Source of the DNA: a virus
IMG/VR virus record: IMGVR_UViG_3300029985_000017
Span: 62,001-126,000 of that record
DNA length: 64,000 nucleotides
Strand: one strand, 5' to 3'
The notes beneath the pieces are model-generated. The model was not told the origin of the DNA. It did no database searches and saw nothing but the letters and a program-made list of their open reading frames with translations. The position numbers and the translations under genes were made by a program. Below are positions 59,271 to 64,000 of this stretch, piece by piece (the first letter of the stretch is position 1; every line of letters starts with the position of its first letter).

Positions 59271-61228
59271 AAGTTCCCACTATTGTTAGTGTTTGTAGGA
59301 TTAGGTTGATTTGGGAATATACCGGTTTGTTTTGGTTGTGGCATCATAGTATTTGGTTGAGTAAGAGGATTGTTGGTATCATCAATACTAGGGGTACGAT
59401 AAGGTACATTCTGACTTTCCGAAACGCCAGGCAAGATTTGGTCTATCTTATAGTCCCAAGCTCTTTCTGCGTAAGCATTTGTGTAGTCCATTTCTGGATA
59501 TATAACACCGTACTGAGAGCTGCTGCGAACAGAAAGTCCATTAGAAACACTTATAATAGTTCTAAAACTTTTAACACCATTACTTGGGCTTATAGAACAT
59601 TGATGAACTATTTGTTCTATATGATAAACAACGCCTTCAAATTCAAAATTGTCGCCAATGGCGATTGGATCAGGTATTCCAGCACATACGAAGGTGCCAT
59701 TGAGCTTTAGGTGCCCTCCAATTAAAGCGTCGGCATGGATCCTAGCCCAAATAGGGCTGTTAAAGGCCGTTCTAGATACAGCGCCGTAAATGTCGAACAT
59801 GCTGGAACTTACAGCAGGTCTAAGTCCGCTTCTTTGAATGTCATTTGCGTCATATTGATAATTATGATTAGCACTTTCTAAGGTATAATCCGATCCAAGT
59901 GCCCCTCCCTGAAGAAGTCTAGCAAAAACTTGAACATAATTGATTCTTAAGGCTTCGTCTCTACCAATATCCTGTGAAATTACCAAGGCGGGTGAAACTT
60001 TCCATCTTGGCAAGTTCATAAATTTAGTTGTAGAAACACCACTTACTGCAGTTCCATTATTTGCTTCAAAATCTTCATTCGTAAATGGTATTTGTCTTAA
60101 AACTACAGTGGGAATAATAGTACCATCATCTGGATCTGCTCTAAAACAAGTAAAAAATTCATTTAAAGGTTTATTTACATATTGATTTAAAATATCCCAG
60201 GCTTTTACCTGATTCCAATATTCAGGGGATAAAATAGCTCTACCGGCAACAGGAATGGGCGTGTAATAAAATCCATCTGAAGACAAACCATCAGACATGG
60301 TTGGATTTAACCCTACTTTGGGACTTACATTAGAACTGGTATTATTGTATTGTTGAAGTCCAAACCAATAATTATATAAATCTGCTGCAGTTGTAACTAC
60401 ACCTGGGTCATAACCGAGTAATTGTCCAACGATTCCGGGCATAAAAAATTGATCGTTAGGTGTCTGAAAGGCTTGCCCAGTAATATTATTACCGGCTGCT
60501 CTAGGCGAACTTGAACCAATAAAAGTGGTTATTAAAGTTTTGATTAAATCTTGAAGACTTTGGTTTTTATTAGCACTAACAAGTTGCTGCCATTTAGTAT
60601 TAATTTGGGATGCAAAAATTAAAGCTCCACCACTATTCTGCAAGGCAACTGATGGATCAAAATAAAGCATGTTATTGAATTCAGTAAAAGCATATCCTGT
60701 AATTTTAAATATAACGCCTTTTTTACCAGTCTCTTGATCTATTACGGCTACAGTTCTTCTAACTGACTGTACCTTAAAAAGACCTTTAAACCCATCATTA
60801 AAGTTATTTATGGCTCCTACTTTACCACCGGTCACTCTAGAATAAAGCGTATCTACTTGAGAATCCCAATTAAGCATATTAACTAATACGAAATCTCCGG
60901 GAGCTATTGCAGTAAGATAATTAACATCGGTTTGAACTAAAGTCGCTTCCATGCTAGGGGTAAAGGAATTTTTATTGCTGCTAACAGAAACACTTATACA
61001 ATCATTGATTACTACTAGAGGATCTAGCGTGGCTTTTAATGCAGCTAAGGCTCCTGCGTTTTTAGCAGGGTTATCATTTATTGTTTCATCAATCCTATAA
61101 GTATCTCTATATTTCCACCTTACAAAAGTAAGCATCCAAGATGGACTAGTAATATTAACGAAATGGTTCTCATTTTGTCCAGATCCCTTTGGGTTTATAT
61201 AATAAGTATAAGCTTTAGAATCCGACAT
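59267..61228 (-). CDS. Baseplate hub protein (gp27/gpD-like)
   Basis: A 653-residue protein between tape measure and spike. It has beta-barrel-like segments with the hub pattern (PLVVINDCISVSVSSNKNSF; MEATLVQTDVNYLTAIAPGD; VLVNMLNWDSQVDTLYSRVT; KGLFKVQSVRRTVAVIDQET) and a second barrel later (AIGDNFEFEGVVYHIEQIVH). The Pro/Asn-rich C-terminus is disordered. In contractile tails the hub trimer joins tube to spike. The gene order tape measure, hub, spike supports the call. Both gene junctions overlap. Confidence 0.75.
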   Translation of the reverse strand: MSDSKAYTYYINPKGSGQNENHFVNITSPSWMLTFVRWKYRDTYRIDETINDNPAKNAGALAALKATLDPLVVINDCISVSVSSNKNSFTPSMEATLVQTDVNYLTAIAPGDFVLVNMLNWDSQVDTLYSRVTGGKVGAINNFNDGFKGLFKVQSVRRTVAVIDQETGKKGVIFKITGYAFTEFNNMLYFDPSVALQNSGGALIFASQINTKWQQLVSANKNQSLQDLIKTLITTFIGSSSPRAAGNNITGQAFQTPNDQFFMPGIVGQLLGYDPGVVTTAADLYNYWFGLQQYNNTSSNVSPKVGLNPTMSDGLSSDGFYYTPIPVAGRAILSPEYWNQVKAWDILNQYVNKPLNEFFTCFRADPDDGTIIPTVVLRQIPFTNEDFEANNGTAVSGVSTTKFMNLPRWKVSPALVISQDIGRDEALRINYVQVFARLLQGGALGSDYTLESANHNYQYDANDIQRSGLRPAVSSSMFDIYGAVSRTAFNSPIWARIHADALIGGHLKLNGTFVCAGIPDPIAIGDNFEFEGVVYHIEQIVHQCSISPSNGVKSFRTIISVSNGLSVRSSSQYGVIYPEMDYTNAYAERAWDYKIDQILPGVSESQNVPYRTPSIDDTNNPLTQPNTMMPQPKQTGIFPNQPNPTNTNNSGNL

Positions 61229-63477
61229 TATTGGGCAATACCCGCTTGCTGCTGTTTATTCTGTGCATTCTTTTTAGCCGCATCCAGGGCATCTTTAGCT
61301 CTCCAGGCATCGTCCAGGTTACTAGATCCGGGATTTCTAGTCATTGCATCGTATTTTGCTTGTGCGGTATTTACGTCGCCCTGAGCTTTTTGCAGTCCAG
61401 GCATATCTGCATGCAACATCTTTGCCGCTTCTAAGGCATCCTTAGCAAACTGATTAATGCTATCGCTTAGGGTTGAAAGTGAATTTTGGGCATTTAGAGA
61501 AGATGCTTGAATCATTTTGTCACCAGCCAAACCGGTTTGGCCTTCCATTTTCTTTTCATTCTGGCCAAACAATTCCTTTATTTTGGCATCTCTTTCAGAA
61601 CCTTCCGGCATATTTAATATTTGAGCATAAGACTTTGTTTCAGCAGCACCCATACCAGGATTTAAAGTACCTATCATGCCCCTTACATCATAGCCAGTGC
61701 CACTACGACCACCCATAGCAGTCTTCATATTATCTATTGAGCGCCCTCTCAATTTTTTAGCCAATTCTGGGCCACTTAATCCTATTTTCTTTGCAGAATT
61801 TATAAAACCCTCATCGGTTTCATCAATTTCATTGGGTTTTAATTTTAACAATGCTTGAAGTTCTGCCGGATCCTTTATTTGGGATAAATCTTTATCCTGC
61901 ATAGCAGAAGAAATATTGATTCCGCCTAAATATCCAGAGGTTTCGGTTGCATTAGACTGAAAAGCTTCAAAAGCTGATTTTCCAGCTTCAATATTTCTAG
62001 TAGTAGGAGCACCGCCAATAGCCGCTTTCATTAGATCTGCGATATTAGAGGCTGATTCTGTAGAAGTAGAACCCCCTTTAAAAATTTGTTCCGTGACACC
62101 CTGGAGAAATTTTCTGTTTTCTTCAGCATATTTAGAGTTATCAAAACCACGAGAAAAGATGTCAATTAAAGTTTTTCTGCTGGTTTCAGGAATGCTTTGT
62201 GTACCGCTGATCTGCCCTAAAAGTTGGTTTGCATTTGTTAATCCAAGGCCCCTTTCGGCCTTAAGGGCCATACTGGATTGTCCTGCCATAGCGGTAGATC
62301 CACCGGCACCTAAGATGCCTTGGGATGCTCCTACAACTTGTTGGTCGGTAAAATTACCGCCCATTTGACCCTGTAGATATCCTCCTTTAGAAAAATAATG
62401 GAGATCATTCATTCCCAAGGTCCTTTGCATTCCTATATCTCTTTGGGAAGTATCTCTGAGTCTATCAATAGAGGCCTTTCTAAGGGGATCCATTTCATGA
62501 GCACTGTCTAACATTGTTGAAAAATCTTGAGTATATTGTTGTGCTTGATAGGCTCCGTATTTTCCTCTGTCTAGTACACCATGGCTAGTGGCTAATGCCC
62601 CAACACCTGCAGCACCTACTACTCCCAATCCAGCGGCCATAGAAAGGCCTCCAGTAGGTATGGCTAAAAGTGCTCCAGCAGCAACAGCAGCCCCTGCACC
62701 TATTTTAACCCAATCAGAAACTTCGCCTTCTTTTTTTGCTTTAGTTGCAGCATCAGCCGCTTTTTTTCTATCGCCACCAAACATGCTTTGATAGGTATAT
62801 TCACCACTACGACTTTCGGAAAACTGTCTCCCAGTTAAACCGGCAACAGCAGATCCTTGCATGCTAGCGATTTCAATAGGTCTTCTAGCCATATACTCTA
62901 CAGCTTGGGCTACAACGCCTGCAATGGCTCCTGCACTAGTAGCAGTCATACCGGCCTTTTCCATGCCGCTCATGCCTCCCCAGGCTTGCTGGAGGCCACC
63001 CATACCACCCATCTTAAACTCTCTTTCCATGGTTTGGAGGAGTTCCTTATAGGTCCTAGTTCTTTTTTCGGTAGCTACCGTGAGCATACCTTCATTCTTA
63101 AGTTTCTTATCGCTCCATTCACCTATGACCTTTTCGGTATCTTTTATATCCTTACCGGCCTTAAGTTGAGCTTCTTTAAACTTGTTTAAGCGTTCTTCAT
63201 TCTTAAGAATTTTTTCTTGATTTTTAATTAAATCTGCGACGTAAGTCTTTTGTTCAGTTTCGGTCTTCTTTCTCTCTCTTACAACTTTTTCGTAATCAGG
63301 AGAACCGGGCAAGCCGCCATAGCCCATAGATTTAAGTCTTTGATCTAATTGCATTTGCATTTGACCTTGACCTGGCGCTTGATTAAGCTGTTTAAGCTTG
63401 TCCATAGCCGCTTTGATGCCTTGCTGAAAATTCCTATCATCAAAATCTAAACTTATCTTGAGCTTTTTTTCAGACAT
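61228..63477 (-). CDS. Tape-measure protein
   Basis: A 749-residue protein with a coiled-coil start (LDFDDRNFQQGIKAAMDKLK), hydrophobic glycine/alanine-rich segments (AGMTATSAGAIAGVVAQAVE; VKIGAGAAVAAGALLAIPTG; AAGLGVVGAAGVGALATSHG) and a long Gln/Ala/Lys helical C-terminus. This composition is typical of tape measures, which set tail length and later pass through the host membrane. Length predicts a fairly short tail if the usual 0.15 nm per residue rule applies. Its transcript has an unusual structured leader. Confidence 0.75.
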   Translation of the reverse strand: MSEKKLKISLDFDDRNFQQGIKAAMDKLKQLNQAPGQGQMQMQLDQRLKSMGYGGLPGSPDYEKVVRERKKTETEQKTYVADLIKNQEKILKNEERLNKFKEAQLKAGKDIKDTEKVIGEWSDKKLKNEGMLTVATEKRTRTYKELLQTMEREFKMGGMGGLQQAWGGMSGMEKAGMTATSAGAIAGVVAQAVEYMARRPIEIASMQGSAVAGLTGRQFSESRSGEYTYQSMFGGDRKKAADAATKAKKEGEVSDWVKIGAGAAVAAGALLAIPTGGLSMAAGLGVVGAAGVGALATSHGVLDRGKYGAYQAQQYTQDFSTMLDSAHEMDPLRKASIDRLRDTSQRDIGMQRTLGMNDLHYFSKGGYLQGQMGGNFTDQQVVGASQGILGAGGSTAMAGQSSMALKAERGLGLTNANQLLGQISGTQSIPETSRKTLIDIFSRGFDNSKYAEENRKFLQGVTEQIFKGGSTSTESASNIADLMKAAIGGAPTTRNIEAGKSAFEAFQSNATETSGYLGGINISSAMQDKDLSQIKDPAELQALLKLKPNEIDETDEGFINSAKKIGLSGPELAKKLRGRSIDNMKTAMGGRSGTGYDVRGMIGTLNPGMGAAETKSYAQILNMPEGSERDAKIKELFGQNEKKMEGQTGLAGDKMIQASSLNAQNSLSTLSDSINQFAKDALEAAKMLHADMPGLQKAQGDVNTAQAKYDAMTRNPGSSNLDDAWRAKDALDAAKKNAQNKQQQAGIAQ

Positions 63478-63498
63478 TACAATACCTTATGAATTTGA

Positions 63499-63510
63499 GC
63501 GTTTAAACGC
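63499..63510. repeat. 12-base perfect palindrome
   Basis: GCGTTTAAACGC, a perfect palindrome 22 bases before the tape-measure start codon. It could bind a dimeric regulator. It lies in the leader between the hairpin and the ribosome binding region. Confidence 0.5.
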
Positions 63511-63514
63511 AAAA

Positions 63515-63569
63515 AAGCGTATAGATTAAAGATTCCAGTTTTTGCTGGATATCTAGAACCTATACGCTT
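63515..63569 (-). promoter_or_regulatory. 5'-terminal hairpin in the tape-measure leader
   Basis: On the - strand AAGCGTATAG (63569-63560) pairs perfectly with CTATACGCTT (63524-63515). Inside, AGAT/ATCT and CCAG/CTGG make two further short stems with a CAAAAA loop. A T-run follows, so it could be an intrinsic terminator, or, being at the likely transcript 5' end, an mRNA-stabilising structure. Confidence 0.65.
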
Positions 63570-63570
63570 C

Positions 63571-63579
63571 CTATATCAT
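63571..63579 (-). promoter_or_regulatory. Late-type promoter for the tape-measure operon
   Basis: ATGATATAG on the - strand, immediately before the hairpin, so transcription would start at its left arm. It matches the RTGATATAR motif; no -35 box is seen. Confidence 0.6.
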
Positions 63580-63610
63580 AGGATATGAATATCTTAGATA
63601 AAACGAGGAC

Positions 63611-63814
63611 TTAGCGCAAACGATTGCGTTCCCTCAATTGAATGAGTTGAGTTTCCAAGTTCTTGAAACTAGTACGAAAGTCATCCAAAGTCTTATTGGT
63701 CTGTTCAATATGGGCATTTAATTTAACCACAAGATCATCAAAAATTCTAGGAGCTGATGCATGAGTAGTTACATAGCCAATAACTGGGGGATCCACTTTC
63801 TTCTTCTTAGCCAT
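63611..63814 (-). CDS. Small coiled-coil protein, 67 aa
   Basis: Starts at ATG 63814 inside the stop of the upstream regulator (ATGGCTAA, 8-base overlap); a longer frame start at 63826 is less likely. Basic N-terminus (MAKKKKVDPP) and a helical C-terminus (IEQTNKTLDDFRTSFKNLET). Role unknown. It is not an obvious tail assembly chaperone. Confidence 0.55.
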   Translation of the reverse strand: MAKKKKVDPPVIGYVTTHASAPRIFDDLVVKLNAHIEQTNKTLDDFRTSFKNLETQLIQLRERNRLR

Positions 63815-64000
63815 TCTGTTCACCATCTTTTTCGTTTTTTATGGATTCAATATTAACACTATAGGCCTTTTCGATTTTCTTATAGACGGTAAGATTACAA
63901 ACACCTAAAATCTTAGCAGCTTTAGATTTATTCCCTTTAGTCATTTTAAGAACTTTAAATAGATAAAGTCTTTCCACTTCTTCTAGAGTGGGCCAATTTG
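63807..64000 (-). CDS. Fis-type helix-turn-helix regulator, C-terminal part
   Basis: The gene runs off the right edge; 63 codons plus the stop are present. The residues LEEVERLYLFKVLKMTKGNK, then SKAAKILGVCNLTVYKKIEK match the HTH_8/Fis domain found at the end of NtrC-type activators and in Fis. A 20-residue basic/acidic tail follows. It is translationally coupled to the gene at 63814. Fis-type domains bind DNA as dimers, so it may regulate the late operon or be the end of a larger activator. Confidence 0.7.
   Translation of the reverse strand, partial: NWPTLEEVERLYLFKVLKMTKGNKSKAAKILGVCNLTVYKKIEKAYSVNIESIKNEKDGEQNG

Noticed and set aside
1-64000. Prophage or integrated-element interpretation
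   Set aside because: No integrase, attachment site, repressor or bacterial flanking gene is seen. The content is continuous phage genes, although the full genome would be needed to exclude lysogeny.

Overview
This window is part of the genome of a large tailed double-stranded DNA phage with myovirus-type tail features. The evidence is a tape-measure protein, baseplate hub, spike, baseplate-J and gp25-like proteins, long fibres, a lysozyme-like transglycosylase, free-standing homing endonucleases and dense ATGA/TAATG gene packing. No capsid, portal, large terminase, rRNA or tRNA gene is seen, so this is only part of a bigger genome. The DNA is AT-rich by eye. Secreted proteins, including a lipoprotein, suggest a diderm host, but the host cannot be named from this sequence.

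Bases 1-27,514 are all on the + strand and form the DNA-metabolism half. They hold an SbcD/SbcC pair, a probable small terminase subunit, RuvC, RNase H, a proofreading exonuclease followed by a full-length C-family DNA polymerase (PolIII alpha type, with PHP domain), a gp32-like ssDNA-binding protein, a RecA/UvsX recombinase, a sigma-factor-like protein, a DnaB-like helicase and an archaeo-eukaryotic-type (AEP) primase. Among them sit accessory genes: an exported ClpP-like protease, an exported subtilisin, a CYTH-domain protein, a PLP aminotransferase, a calcineurin-like phosphoesterase and an HNH endonuclease. A bidirectional terminator at 27,496-27,527 closes this half.

Bases 27,551-64,000 are mostly on the - strand and form the tail module. 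In transcription order these are a Fis-type regulator (cut by the window edge), a small coiled-coil protein, tape measure, hub, spike, a LysM+gp25 baseplate protein, a giant baseplate-J protein, another baseplate protein, a tube-like protein, then a set of modular tail fibres ending in a glycine-rich adhesin with a C1q/TNF-like end. Two + strand islands interrupt it: 42,677-44,511 (zinc-ribbon protein, lytic transglycosylase, phosphoesterase) and 56,064-56,991 (lipoprotein metalloprotease plus one unknown gene).

Two promoter classes can be read from the DNA. Nine sites have sigma70-like TTGACT/TTGACA boxes with good -10 boxes, and a tenth is weaker. In six of them the -10 box lies only 6-7 bases before the start codon with no ribosome binding site, which predicts leaderless mRNAs. 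The second class is a -10-only motif, RTGATATAR, in front of tail genes and the + strand lipoprotein gene. It resembles the architecture of T4 late promoters and may be read by the sigma-like protein at 20,871-21,857. Other unexplained structure includes a pseudoknot-like RNA after the ssDNA-binding gene and a 5'-terminal hairpin on the tape-measure transcript.
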